DNA of 64,000 bases, taken from positions 124,001-188,000 of the forward strand of contig JAHDXR010000001.1 in the NCBI GenBank assembly GCA_023384105.1, written 5' to 3'. Position numbers and translations under genes: made by a program. Source of the DNA: Hyphomonadaceae bacterium (lineage in GTDB: Bacteria > Pseudomonadota > Alphaproteobacteria > Caulobacterales > Aquidulcibacteraceae). The notes beneath the pieces were generated by a model. That model was not told where the DNA came from, did no database searches, and was given only the letters and a program-made list of their open reading frames with translations. The stretch's first letter is position 1, and each line of letters opens with the position of its first letter. Below are positions 48,454 to 58,175 of this stretch, piece after piece.

Positions 48454-49788
48454 ATGAGTTCCGTTAGGGAGTTGGGGGCCGCACACCTCAGCCCGGCCGC
48501 GCTTCATGCGCGGCCGGGCGCGCGCGCATGGACGGCCTTGGCCATTCTGTGCTTCGTCTATGTTCTGAACTTCCTCGACCGGCAGCTCCTGTCGATCCTG
48601 GCCAAGCCCATTCAGGACGATCTCGGCGTGACGGACGGCCAGCTCGGCTTGCTTGGCGGGCTCTATTTCGCTGTTTTCTACTGCGTGCTGGCGATTCCCA
48701 TCGGTTGGCTGGCGGATCGCACCAATCGCGCGAAGCTGCTTTCCATAGCCTGCGGCTTGTGGAGCGTGGCGACGGCGGCTTGCGGGCTCGCACAAAATTA
48801 TCCGCACCTCGCCGCCGCGCGCATGGCGGTGGGTGTCGGCGAAGCTGGCGGGGTGCCGCCGTCCTACGCCATCATCTCCGATTACTTTCCGTCCGGCACG
48901 CGCGGCACGGCGCTTAGCCTGTTCAATTTCGGTCCGCCGATCGGACAGGCGCTGGGCGTTGCGTTCGGCGCCTCGGTCGCCGTCGCCTATTCATGGCGTT
49001 CTGCGTTTTTGGCGATCGGCGTCGTCGGCGTTTTCACGGCGCTGATCGTCTGGCTCTTTGTCCGCGAGCCGAAGCGCGGCGGTCTGGACGCGGCGCCGGC
49101 GGACGAGCCCGTTGACGCAAAGCCGGCCTCGGCCGGCTTTTGGGCGACGTGCCGGATGTTCTTCTCAAACCCCGTGCTGCTGCGCATCTCGCTGGCCTGT
49201 GGCGCGACGCAATTCGTGACCTACGCCATCCTCAACTTCACGATTCTGTTTCTCATGCGCGAGAAGGGCATGACGCTGGAACAGGTGGCGGTTTACTACG
49301 CCTTGCTGATCGGCCTCGGCACTGTCGCCGGCATGTATGCGTCGGGCCGGCTGATAGACAAGTTCTCGCGGCGCTCGAAGCTGGCTTTCGCCTGGATTCC
49401 CGGCGCAGGGCTTGCGGTCGCGCTTCCGTTCTTCGTCGGCTTCGTGTGGGCGCCGACCTGGGAGCTGGCGCTCGTTTTCCTCGCGCTGCCGACGGCGCTC
49501 AACTATTTCTATCTCTCGCCGGCGGTGACGCTGGTGCAGGAAGAAGTGCGGCCGGATCAGCGCGTGCTCTCGGGCGCGCTGCTGCTCCTGGTGATGAACT
49601 TGATCGGCCTCGGCCTCGGCCCGACCTTCGTCGGCGCGATGAGCGACTACTTCCGGCCGGACCATCCGGACAACTCGCTGCAGCTTGCTTTCTATGCGCT
49701 GGCGCCTTTCTACGTCCTGGCCGTGTTGCTGTTCGTATGGCTCGCGAGCGCGTTGAGGCGCGAGGCCCAGCAGGGAGGCGTGACGTGA
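48454..49788 (+). CDS. MFS transporter
   Basis: FVYVLNFLDRQLLSILAKPIQDDLGVTDGQLGLLGGLYFAVFYC; 12-TM-like pattern. Confidence 0.92.
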   Translation: MSSVRELGAAHLSPAALHARPGARAWTALAILCFVYVLNFLDRQLLSILAKPIQDDLGVTDGQLGLLGGLYFAVFYCVLAIPIGWLADRTNRAKLLSIACGLWSVATAACGLAQNYPHLAAARMAVGVGEAGGVPPSYAIISDYFPSGTRGTALSLFNFGPPIGQALGVAFGASVAVAYSWRSAFLAIGVVGVFTALIVWLFVREPKRGGLDAAPADEPVDAKPASAGFWATCRMFFSNPVLLRISLACGATQFVTYAILNFTILFLMREKGMTLEQVAVYYALLIGLGTVAGMYASGRLIDKFSRRSKLAFAWIPGAGLAVALPFFVGFVWAPTWELALVFLALPTALNYFYLSPAVTLVQEEVRPDQRVLSGALLLLVMNLIGLGLGPTFVGAMSDYFRPDHPDNSLQLAFYALAPFYVLAVLLFVWLASALRREAQQGGVT

Positions 49789-51425
49789 GACGCTTGATCC
49801 AGGCGCTGGTGGCGATGCTCGCGCTTTGCATGGCGCCCGCGGCGTTCGCGCAGGCCGGCCCGGTCGCCGACGCGCCGGCCGGCCGGTTGCGCGGCGAGGC
49901 CGTCGACGGCTTGCATGTTTTCCGCGGCGTTCCCTATGCGCGCCCGCCCGTGGGCTGGCGGCGCTGGCGGGCGCCGGCGCCGATGCCGGCATGGCGCGGC
50001 GTTCGCGACGCGACGCAATTCGGCGCGGCCTGCCACCAGCCGGCGTCACGCTCAGGCAGCATCTATGCCGGCGAGCACCCGGCGATGAGCGAGGACTGTC
50101 TCTTCCTCAACATCTGGGCGCCCGCCGACGCGCGCAACGCGCCGGTGCTGGTCTGGATTCACGGCGGCTCGCTGACGACGGGGGCGGGCAGCGAGCCGAT
50201 GTATGACGGCGCGCGGCTGGCGCAGCAGGGTCTCGTCGTCGTGACGATCAATTACCGGCTGGGCGCGCTGGGCTATCTGGCTCATCCCGGCCTCAGCGCC
50301 GAGTCGCGCCAGGGCGTGTCCGGCAATTACGGCCTGCTCGATCAGATCGAAGCGCTGCGCTGGATCGGCCGCAACGTCGCCGCGTTCGGCGGCGATCCCG
50401 CCAATGTGACGATTGCGGGCGAATCCGCCGGCGCGCTCAGCGTCATGTACCTGATGGCGGCGCCCGATGCGCGCGGCCTGTTCCACCGCGCGATCGCGCA
50501 GAGCGCCTACATGGTCACCGCGCCGGAACTGCGCAACAGCACGTTTGCGAACTTCCCGGCCGCGGAAGCGATCGGGGTGTGGCTTGCGGGACAGCTCGGC
50601 GCCAGCAGCTTAGCCGGCCTGCGCGCGATGAGCGCGGAAGCCATCACCAACGGCGCCGTCGGTACGGGCTACTTTCCGTTCGTAACCGTCGACGGCCGCA
50701 CGCTTCCCCGCCAGCTCGTCGACGTGTTCGATCGCGGCGAGCAGGCGCCCGTGCCGATCCTCGCCGGGTTCAACGAGGGCGAAATTCGGTCGCTGCGGTT
50801 CTTGCTGCCGCAGCCGCCCGCGGACGCCGCCGCCTACGTCGATGGAATTCGCGCGCGTTATGGAGAGCTCGCCGATGCCTTCCTCGCGCTCTATCCGGCG
50901 GACAATATCGGCGAGAGCTTGCTCGCGACGACGCGCGACGCCATGTACGGCTGGACCGCGGAGCGCCTGGTCGTGAAGCAGGCGGCGATAGGGGCGCCGT
51001 CCTTCCTCTACTACTTCGATCACAGCTATCCGGCCGCGGACGAGGCGGGCCTGCATGCTTTCCACGCCGCGGAGATTCCGTTCGTGTTCGGCACGACCAC
51101 GCGCACGCCGCCGCGGTGGCCCGCCGTGCCCCAGACGCCGCAGGAGATGCAGCTCTCCGCAGCGATGACGAGCTATTGGGCGACATTCGCGCGCGACGGC
51201 GCGCCCAGCGCGCCGGACGAAGCCGAGTGGCGCCCTTACGGCGCCGAGCGCGCCTATATGGCGTTCGAGGACGCCCCGCGTGCGCGCACGCATGTGCTGC
51301 CGGGCGCCTATGAGCTTCACGAAGAGGTCGTCTGCCGGCGCCGGGCGCAGGGCGGCATTGCCTGGAACTGGAACGTCGGCGTAGTGTCGCCGCCCTTGCC
51401 GCCCGAGGCGCCGCAATGCCGCTGA
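49785..51425 (+). CDS. Carboxylesterase family (type B)
   Basis: SEDCLFLNIWAPADARNAPVLVWIHGGSL; FGGDPANVTIAGESAGALSVMYL; GTG start in GTGA overlap with the MFS stop. Confidence 0.92.
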   Translation: MRRLIQALVAMLALCMAPAAFAQAGPVADAPAGRLRGEAVDGLHVFRGVPYARPPVGWRRWRAPAPMPAWRGVRDATQFGAACHQPASRSGSIYAGEHPAMSEDCLFLNIWAPADARNAPVLVWIHGGSLTTGAGSEPMYDGARLAQQGLVVVTINYRLGALGYLAHPGLSAESRQGVSGNYGLLDQIEALRWIGRNVAAFGGDPANVTIAGESAGALSVMYLMAAPDARGLFHRAIAQSAYMVTAPELRNSTFANFPAAEAIGVWLAGQLGASSLAGLRAMSAEAITNGAVGTGYFPFVTVDGRTLPRQLVDVFDRGEQAPVPILAGFNEGEIRSLRFLLPQPPADAAAYVDGIRARYGELADAFLALYPADNIGESLLATTRDAMYGWTAERLVVKQAAIGAPSFLYYFDHSYPAADEAGLHAFHAAEIPFVFGTTTRTPPRWPAVPQTPQEMQLSAAMTSYWATFARDGAPSAPDEAEWRPYGAERAYMAFEDAPRARTHVLPGAYELHEEVVCRRRAQGGIAWNWNVGVVSPPLPPEAPQCR

Positions 51426-51562
51426 TCGGCCGCCCCGGCCCATCGCGCCAGCTCACTTGCGCATCGGATTGCGCAGGGCCGGGTCCGGATGCGGTTATTC
51501 GCCTTACTCGCAGATATGCGTTCGCAACGGGTAAGATTGGATAGATTCGTTGAGAGCAGAGT

Positions 51563-52321
51563 ATGGCGGTTAAACCAGGGTCCAAGCGGGTGGCTGAGAC
51601 GCCGAAGTCGAAGTCGAAGACGCGCGCGTCGCCGAAGGACGCGAAGCCGCGTCGGCGCGCGACGACGAAGGTCCAGCAGCGCGAAGAGATGATGGAGCAG
51701 ATACTCGACACCGCGGAGTATCTTTTCTCCAGAAGCGGCCTGCATGGCGTGACGCTGAAGGACGTCGCCCATCGCGTCGGCGTGCACCACACGCTTCTGA
51801 ACTACTATTTCACCGACAAGGAGCGGCTGTTCGACGCGGTGATCGCGCGCCGCGCAGGCGTAACGAGCGCGCGCCGGATGGAGGCGCTCGACAAATACGA
51901 CGCCGCGACCAAGGGCAAGCCGACGGTGGAGGGCGCGCTACGTGCGTTCCTCGACACCGACCTCGACCTCTACAGTCAAGGCGGAGAGAACTGGAAGAAT
52001 TACGGCGCGCTGGGCGCCTACGTGTCGAACACGCCCTATGGCGCCAAGCTCATGGATCTGCACTTCGATCCGGTCGTGCTGCGCCTGATCAGCCTGATCA
52101 AGAAGGCGCTTCCCGATTGCCCGGAGGAAGACCTCTTCTGGGGCTATCACTTCGTGACGGGCGCGCTGATGCTGACGCTCGCGCGCACCGGCCGTATCGA
52201 CACGCTGTCGGGGGGGCTCTGCAAGTCGGACGATTTCGAGGCGGTGAAGGAGCGCATGGCTTCGTTCATGGCTGCGGGCTTCATGGCCATCTACGAGAAG
52301 CACAAGAAGGCGCGGCGCTAA
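51563..52321 (+). CDS. TetR family regulator
   Basis: MMEQILDTAEYLFSRSGLHGVTLKDVAHRVGVHHTLLNYYFTDKERLFDAVI. Confidence 0.92.
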   Translation: MAVKPGSKRVAETPKSKSKTRASPKDAKPRRRATTKVQQREEMMEQILDTAEYLFSRSGLHGVTLKDVAHRVGVHHTLLNYYFTDKERLFDAVIARRAGVTSARRMEALDKYDAATKGKPTVEGALRAFLDTDLDLYSQGGENWKNYGALGAYVSNTPYGAKLMDLHFDPVVLRLISLIKKALPDCPEEDLFWGYHFVTGALMLTLARTGRIDTLSGGLCKSDDFEAVKERMASFMAAGFMAIYEKHKKARR

Positions 52322-52343
52322 GGCGACACGCGCCACCGCCCAA

Positions 52344-52450
52344 GTCATTCCGGACGCGCGCAGCGCGATCCGGAACCCAGGGCGAGCGATGCGCCCGCGG
52401 CCCTGGGTTCCGGGTCTGCGGCGCGTACCCGCGCCTCCGCCCGGAATGAC
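52344..52450. repeat. Intergenic palindromic repeat element
   Basis: Outer arms GTCATTCCGG/CCGGAATGAC; inner arms CCGGAACCCAGGG/CCCTGGGTTCCGG. Confidence 0.75.
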
Positions 52451-52559
52451 TGTGATGGGCGTGCGCGCGGATGACTGCAAACGTGGCTTGCCGGCAACCC
52501 CGTTTCATCCTGCACGCGGAGCGAAGCTGAAACGCAGGCCGACGATCTGCGTCGATGCT

Positions 52560-54233
52560 TTAGCGTCTCCCGCAGGCGGCGTGTCGGTCGGGCAGCGGCG
52601 GCGCGGCGAGGCCATAAGCCCAAGTCCACGCCTGGCCGCTCTGGCGGCGCCTGCAGACGATCTCCTCGACATGCTCGTACATGCCGGGGAAGAGATGCGT
52701 GGACGGATACGGCGTGTTTGCGAACAGCATATAGGCGCGGTTCGTCCCGTAGGCGGGCCAGTCCGGCGCGCCGGCCGCGCGGGGTTCGCCGTTCTTTGCA
52801 AAGCTCGTCCAGTAGCCGATCATAGCTTCTGAAAGCCGCCGCTGCGCCGGCTCGTCTGGGATCGGCGGCCAGTTCACCGGGAAGTCGTCGAGCGCGCCGA
52901 ACACGAACGGCAGTTCGCTGGCGTGAAAGGCGTGCAGGCCTGCGGCGTCCGCTGCAGGATAGCTGTGGTCGAACAGATACAGGAATGCCGGAACGCCCTG
53001 CGCCGTTTGCCGAATGGCGAGCCGTTCGGCAGCCCACCCATGGATTCCGTCGCGCGTCGCCGCATAGATGCTCTCCTGCATGTCCGTGCTGGGATAGAGG
53101 CGCAGGAAGTCGTCGGCGAGATCGCGATAGCGCTCGCGGATGGCGCGCTCGTAAGCGGCGGCGTTCTCCGGCGGCGGCGGCGCCAGGCCGGGGAACGTGC
53201 GGATTTCGCCGCCGGTCAAGCCTACAAGCAGCGGAACGCGCGCTTGTTCGCCGCGATCGAGCGTCTCGACGAGTTGGCGCGGCAGGACATGCCCGTCGAC
53301 CGTGGGGCGCGGTGCAAACCCGGCGGAAACCGCCGCGTAGGTGAGCGCGCGCGCATCCATGGCGCGCAGGGCGGCGATGCTTTCGGCCTGCAACGATGCG
53401 CCGAGCCGCACGCCGGCGTCTTCCGCCGAAGCGACCCCGAATCTCGTCTCCCGCAGTTCGGGGACCATCAGGAGATTCGTGCTCTGCACGATGGCCTTTG
53501 CGAACAAGCCGCGCGCGGCGGGCGCGGCCAGAAGATACGTGACGCTGAGCGCGCCGGCGGATTCGCCGGCGATCGTCACATTGGCGGGATCGCCGCCGAA
53601 CGCGGCGACGTTGCGGCCGATCCAGCGCAGCGCCTCGATCTGATCGAGCAGGCCGTAATTGCCGGAAACCCGATGCGGAGACTCCGCGCTCAGCTCGGGA
53701 TGCGCGAGATAGCCCAGTACACCGAGCCGGTAATTGATCGACACAACGACGACACCGCGCTCCGCCAGCCGCGCGCCGTCATACATGGGCTCATTGCTCG
53801 AGCCGGACTGCAGCGAGCCGCCGTGGATCCATACGAACACCGGCGCATTCTGCGCGTCGGCGGGCGACCAGATGTTCAGCGAGAGACAATCCTCGCTCAT
53901 CTCGCCGACCTCATAGGCGTAGACGGACGAGGATGGGCGCGCCGGCTGCACGCAGGCCGGGCCAAAGGCGGTCGCCCGACGCACGCCGCTCCAGGCGGGC
54001 ATCGGCTGCGGCGGCGCCCAGCGCGCCTCGCCTATGGGCGCCAGCGCGTAAGGGATGCCCTGGAAGACGCGCAATTGACCTTCGTTGCGGCCCTGCACGG
54101 CGCCGGCGGGAGCGCTCACCATAGGTCCGCGCTCGGAAGTGGAGTCCAGCGGCGCGTCAAGCGCCGCGCAAGCGGAGACGATGGCGCACGCGACCGCGCT
54201 GGCGCTAGCAATCAGGCGATGAACGAACCCCAT
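52560..54233 (-). CDS. Carboxylesterase family (type B)
   Basis: SEDCLSLNIWSPADAQNAPVFVWIHGGSL; FGGDPANVTIAGESAGALSVTYL; very similar to the protein at 49785-51425. Confidence 0.92.
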   Translation of the reverse strand: MGFVHRLIASASAVACAIVSACAALDAPLDSTSERGPMVSAPAGAVQGRNEGQLRVFQGIPYALAPIGEARWAPPQPMPAWSGVRRATAFGPACVQPARPSSSVYAYEVGEMSEDCLSLNIWSPADAQNAPVFVWIHGGSLQSGSSNEPMYDGARLAERGVVVVSINYRLGVLGYLAHPELSAESPHRVSGNYGLLDQIEALRWIGRNVAAFGGDPANVTIAGESAGALSVTYLLAAPAARGLFAKAIVQSTNLLMVPELRETRFGVASAEDAGVRLGASLQAESIAALRAMDARALTYAAVSAGFAPRPTVDGHVLPRQLVETLDRGEQARVPLLVGLTGGEIRTFPGLAPPPPENAAAYERAIRERYRDLADDFLRLYPSTDMQESIYAATRDGIHGWAAERLAIRQTAQGVPAFLYLFDHSYPAADAAGLHAFHASELPFVFGALDDFPVNWPPIPDEPAQRRLSEAMIGYWTSFAKNGEPRAAGAPDWPAYGTNRAYMLFANTPYPSTHLFPGMYEHVEEIVCRRRQSGQAWTWAYGLAAPPLPDRHAACGRR

Positions 54234-54371
54234 CGTATTGCCTCCTCGCGCGCTGCAGCGCTGCAGTGCGGGATCGCGGTGGCGCGCCAAGACGCCCGTA
54301 GCTTGTCGCGCGCGCGGACCTCGTCCGTGATTTGCGTTGCATCATGAGAGCGCCCTCTGCTAGCGTCAAGG

Positions 54372-54390
54372 CTCACTCGCGGGTGAGTGA
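54372..54390. promoter_or_regulatory. Putative operator (inverted repeat TCACTC-GCGGGT-GAGTGA)
   Basis: Between divergent carboxylesterase and MFS genes. Confidence 0.4.
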
Positions 54391-54468
54391 ATGAAAGCGC
54401 TTGGGCGCGATCGCCCCGCGCGGTGCGGACCGCTTGACGGAAGATCGAGCGCCGCGAAGGGGAACGCG

Positions 54469-55782
54469 ATGACGATGGAGCGGACGGCGTCCGGCAAATC
54501 CACGCTCAAGGTTGCGGTGACGGCTTCGGCCGGGGCCGCAATCGAGTGGTACGATTTCTTTATCTACGGCACAGCCGCCGCGCTGGTCTTTCCTCAACTC
54601 TTCTTTCCGGCCGATCTTCCGCCCTTTGTCGCGCAGATTGCCGCGTTCAGCACTTTCGCCGTTGGATTTATCGCGCGCCCGATCGGCGGCGTCGTGTTCG
54701 GCCATATCGGCGACATTGTCGGCCGCAAGCACGCACTGGCCGCGGCGTTGCTGATCATGGGCGTTTCGACCACGGCGATCGGCCTTTTGCCGGGCTACGC
54801 CGATATCGGCGTAGCCGCGCCGCTGGCGCTGGTCGCGCTGCGCTTCATCCAGGGGCTCGCCATCGGCGGGCAATGGGGCGGCGCCGCGCTCATGGCGATC
54901 GAGAACGCGCCGGACGGCAAGCGCGGCTTCTACGGCAGTTTCGTCCAGATCGGCGTGCCGGTCGGCGTCGTGCTGGCCAATGTGGCGTTCTTTCTAGTCG
55001 GCGCGTTCGTGTCTCCCGCGGACTTTTCGGCTTGGGGCTGGAGGTTGCCTTTCCTGCTCAGCATCGCGCTCATCTTCATCGGCTTCTACGTCCAGTTCCG
55101 CCTGGAAGAGCCGAGCTCGGCTCGATCCGCGCCAAACGCCGGCGAGGGCTCAGTGCTGAAGAAGCAGGGGTGGCCGTTGCTCAAGGTGCTGCGCGCGCAT
55201 TGGCGGGACGTGCTGCTGGCGGGCGGCGCCTTCATCGCCAACAACACCTGCTTCTACGTGGCGATTACCTACGTGGTCGCCTATGGCGCTTCGACCCTGG
55301 GCCTGTCGCGGCAAACGATGCTGGCCGCCGTCATGATCGGCAGCATATGCATGATCCCGGTGCTGATCATGTGCGGCGCCATTTCCGACCGGATCGGCCG
55401 CAAGGGAATCTTCATGACCGGCGCGGCGCTCACGGGGCTGTGGGCGTTCGCGATCTTCCCGCTGATCGAGACCGGGTCGTTCGTAAACATCACCCTGGCC
55501 GTCAGCGTGGCGCTGGTTCTGATCAGCTTGATGTACGGGCCGCAAGCGGCGCTGTTCGCCGAGCTGTTTCCCGCCGAGGTTCGATATTCGGGCGCGTCGT
55601 TGGGCTATCAGATCGGCACGGTCTTTGGCGGCGGGCTGGCGCCCATCATCGCGACGCTGTTGTTGGCGCAATTCCAATCCAGCCACGCGATCGCGGTCTA
55701 CCTCGCCGTCATGTGCGTCATTTCGTTTTTGAGCACGATGTTTCTAGGCGGGCGATCCGCGCGATCCCCTGCGCATGCGTGA
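54469..55782 (+). CDS. MFS transporter (metabolite:H+ symporter type)
   Basis: AGAAIEWYDFFIYGTAAALVFPQLFFP; FIARPIGGVVFGHIGDIVGRK; FIQGLAIGGQWGGAALMAIENAP. Confidence 0.93.
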   Translation: MTMERTASGKSTLKVAVTASAGAAIEWYDFFIYGTAAALVFPQLFFPADLPPFVAQIAAFSTFAVGFIARPIGGVVFGHIGDIVGRKHALAAALLIMGVSTTAIGLLPGYADIGVAAPLALVALRFIQGLAIGGQWGGAALMAIENAPDGKRGFYGSFVQIGVPVGVVLANVAFFLVGAFVSPADFSAWGWRLPFLLSIALIFIGFYVQFRLEEPSSARSAPNAGEGSVLKKQGWPLLKVLRAHWRDVLLAGGAFIANNTCFYVAITYVVAYGASTLGLSRQTMLAAVMIGSICMIPVLIMCGAISDRIGRKGIFMTGAALTGLWAFAIFPLIETGSFVNITLAVSVALVLISLMYGPQAALFAELFPAEVRYSGASLGYQIGTVFGGGLAPIIATLLLAQFQSSHAIAVYLAVMCVISFLSTMFLGGRSARSPAHA

Positions 55783-55793
55783 GGATTGAGGAG

Positions 55794-57374
55794 ATGACGA
55801 CACTTACGCGCCAGCAGCTTCTGATCGGGCTGTCCGCGGCGGGCTTGGCCGCGATTCCCGGCGAGGGCGCCGCAAGCGCTTCCCGATGGCTGACAGAGGT
55901 CAACCGGGACTGGGTGGTCTCCGAGGATGAGGCGATCGCCTGGCACAGGGCCAAGGACGAAAACGGCCCCGCGCTGACGGGCAATGAGTCCTGGCGCCGG
56001 TTCATGGCGTTTCTCGAAGCGAAGCTGCGGGCGTATGGCTGCGCTGACATGCAGAGATCGTCGTGGCCTTTCATGCGGCGCGAAAGCAGCATGTGGCCGG
56101 ACGATTCAAAGTGGAGCCTCCTCGCCAATGGCCGGCGCGTGCCGCTCGCCAATTTCGGCGCCAATTGCGGCTTGACCGGTCCGGAGGGCGTCACGGCGCC
56201 GCTGGTGCTGTGGGATGCGGAGAATCCGCCGGACGTCGCCGGCAAGATCGTGGTCTATCGTCCCGCGCCGCGGCCCGACGTGCGTGATCCGTTCAGCGAC
56301 AGCGATTATGAGCGCATGACGCCTTTCGACAGCTGGCCGGTCGAGGGGAGTCCCGCACCGCAAGAGCAGAACGCGACGAACTCCATCGCGGCCCCGGTTT
56401 GGGACGAGATGACGGCGTCGTCGAATTTCATCGCCGCAATCGCCGCCGCGCGGCCCGCCGGCGTGATCTTCGCAACCGGCCTCAACCGCGCCACCGCGGC
56501 GGGCCTCTACACGTTTCGCGTGCCGGAGCATTACGACTTTCCGTCCGTCTATCTCGATCGCGCCAATGGCGACGCGGTGATCGCGGATGCGCGCGCGGGC
56601 GCCTCGGCGACGCTGCGGGTGGAGGGCGAAGAGGTTCAAGCGGAAGCCTATCAGCTGATCGCCTGTCTGCCGGGCAGGGATTATGGGAGCGAGCGGGATC
56701 GGCAGATCCAGTTGCGGACTCATACAGACGGCCCGTCGATCAGCCAGGACAATGGCGCGCTCGGCTTGCTCGGCGTGATCAAGTACATGTCGCGGCTTCC
56801 GCGGCGACGCCGGCCGCGCACGCTGCTGATCGAATTCGATTGCCGCCATTTCATGCCCGGCGCCGAACGGGCGTGGGAGCACGAGGACTACTTCCAAAAG
56901 CATCCCCGCGCGCGCGACAGGGTGGGCGCGCTGATCGCCATGGAGCATCTCGGACAGATCGATTACGTCGCCGACGGCGAGGAGATACGCCCAAGCGGGC
57001 GTTCGCTGCCGACCTGGATCTACGCCTCCGCCAATCCAGCGATGATCGATCAAGCGTACGAGGCCGCGCGCGCGAACGGCGTGCGCTCGGCGATCGTCCG
57101 CTCGCCGGGACGGCCCGGCGCGCACGGCCGATCGCAAGGCCCGTGGTACGGCATGTCGCGGCAGGGGCAGCTGCTCGGCCTGCCGACGTTCGGCGTCCAG
57201 GGCGATCTCGGCGCCTATTGGGCGCATTCCGCGCGGCTCGACCGGTTCGATGCGCGTTCGTTCGTGCGCCAGGTCGCGACGTTCTGCCAGCTGACCGGCT
57301 TTCTCATGTCCGCGGACCTGGCCGCGCTTCGCCCGCACCCGGTCGAACTGCCGCCGCCCACGGCGTTCAGGTAG
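55794..57374 (+). CDS. M28-like peptidase/hydrolase with signal-like N-terminus
   Basis: LRTHTDGPSISQDNGALGLLGVIKYMSRLPRRRRPRTLLIEFDCRHFMPGAERAWEHEDYF; IAMEHLGQI. Confidence 0.65.
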   Translation: MTTLTRQQLLIGLSAAGLAAIPGEGAASASRWLTEVNRDWVVSEDEAIAWHRAKDENGPALTGNESWRRFMAFLEAKLRAYGCADMQRSSWPFMRRESSMWPDDSKWSLLANGRRVPLANFGANCGLTGPEGVTAPLVLWDAENPPDVAGKIVVYRPAPRPDVRDPFSDSDYERMTPFDSWPVEGSPAPQEQNATNSIAAPVWDEMTASSNFIAAIAAARPAGVIFATGLNRATAAGLYTFRVPEHYDFPSVYLDRANGDAVIADARAGASATLRVEGEEVQAEAYQLIACLPGRDYGSERDRQIQLRTHTDGPSISQDNGALGLLGVIKYMSRLPRRRRPRTLLIEFDCRHFMPGAERAWEHEDYFQKHPRARDRVGALIAMEHLGQIDYVADGEEIRPSGRSLPTWIYASANPAMIDQAYEAARANGVRSAIVRSPGRPGAHGRSQGPWYGMSRQGQLLGLPTFGVQGDLGAYWAHSARLDRFDARSFVRQVATFCQLTGFLMSADLAALRPHPVELPPPTAFR

Positions 57375-57385
57375 TTGCGGGGAGG

Positions 57386-58033
57386 CTATCTCGTGCGCTC
57401 TTCTTCATGCTCCTGCGTTTCAGCCAGCGCAGCCCACGATTCCGACAGAACGCGGTAGGCCGAGCGCAGGAATATGGTTGCGATAAGGAGGCCGACGATG
57501 ATGTCCGGCCATGGCGAATCGAACAGCGCGACCCCGCCCGCCGCGACCAGCACGCCGCCATTGGCGAGAACATCGTTGCGCGAGCACTCGAAGGTGCTCG
57601 ACATGTTCAGGTCCTGTTTGCGGAAGCGCCAGAGCAGCGCGAGGCAGATCAGATTGGCGGCGAGCGCCAGGCTGCCGGCGCCAAGCATCAGCGGCGAGGA
57701 GGGCGGCGCGCCGCTTTCGATCTTGACGCCGACCTGCACGAGAACGGCGACGCCAAGCGCCAGAATGAAGAATCCTTTCACCGCCGCCGCGCCGTTGCGC
57801 CACCTTTCGCTGCGATCGATGGCGTAGAGGCTCAAGCCATAGACCATCGCGTCGCCAAGCATGTCGACGGCGTCCGCCATCAGCGCGGCGGACCCGGCAA
57901 TAACGCCGGCGCCAAATTCGGCGACGAACATCACAGCGTTTATGGCGAGAACGGCCGTCAGCACCCGGCGCTGATCCCGCCGCGCCGCGAACGCCTCGAG
58001 TTCTCTCTGCTTGCCGGAACAGCACTCATCCAT
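57386..58033 (-). CDS. Cation diffusion facilitator / cation transporter
   Basis: FVAEFGAGVIAGSAALMADAVDMLGDAMVYGLSLYA; FECSRNDVLANGGVLVAAGGVALFDSPWPDIIVGLLIA; divergent from MerR. Confidence 0.88.
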   Translation of the reverse strand: MDECCSGKQRELEAFAARRDQRRVLTAVLAINAVMFVAEFGAGVIAGSAALMADAVDMLGDAMVYGLSLYAIDRSERWRNGAAAVKGFFILALGVAVLVQVGVKIESGAPPSSPLMLGAGSLALAANLICLALLWRFRKQDLNMSSTFECSRNDVLANGGVLVAAGGVALFDSPWPDIIVGLLIATIFLRSAYRVLSESWAALAETQEHEEERTR

Positions 58034-58143
58034 GATCAGCACCGGTGAAACGTGTTGCGGCCGACCCGGCGACGGACGAGGGCGGCGAAGGGAAGCCAGG
58101 CAGGCGGCATGGGCAGGCTCTCGATTTGTATCGACGCAGGGCC

Positions 58144-58171
58144 TACATCCTCTAGTCGCTAGAGGATCAAG
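58144..58171. promoter_or_regulatory. Putative MerR-type operator/promoter
   Basis: TCCTCTAGtcgCTAGAGGATCAAG dyad between divergent CDF and merR genes. Confidence 0.65.
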
Positions 58172-58175
58172 CCCC

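Noticed and set aside
52923-54347. 474-aa + strand ORF
   Set aside because: Antisense to the carboxylesterase; shadow ORF.
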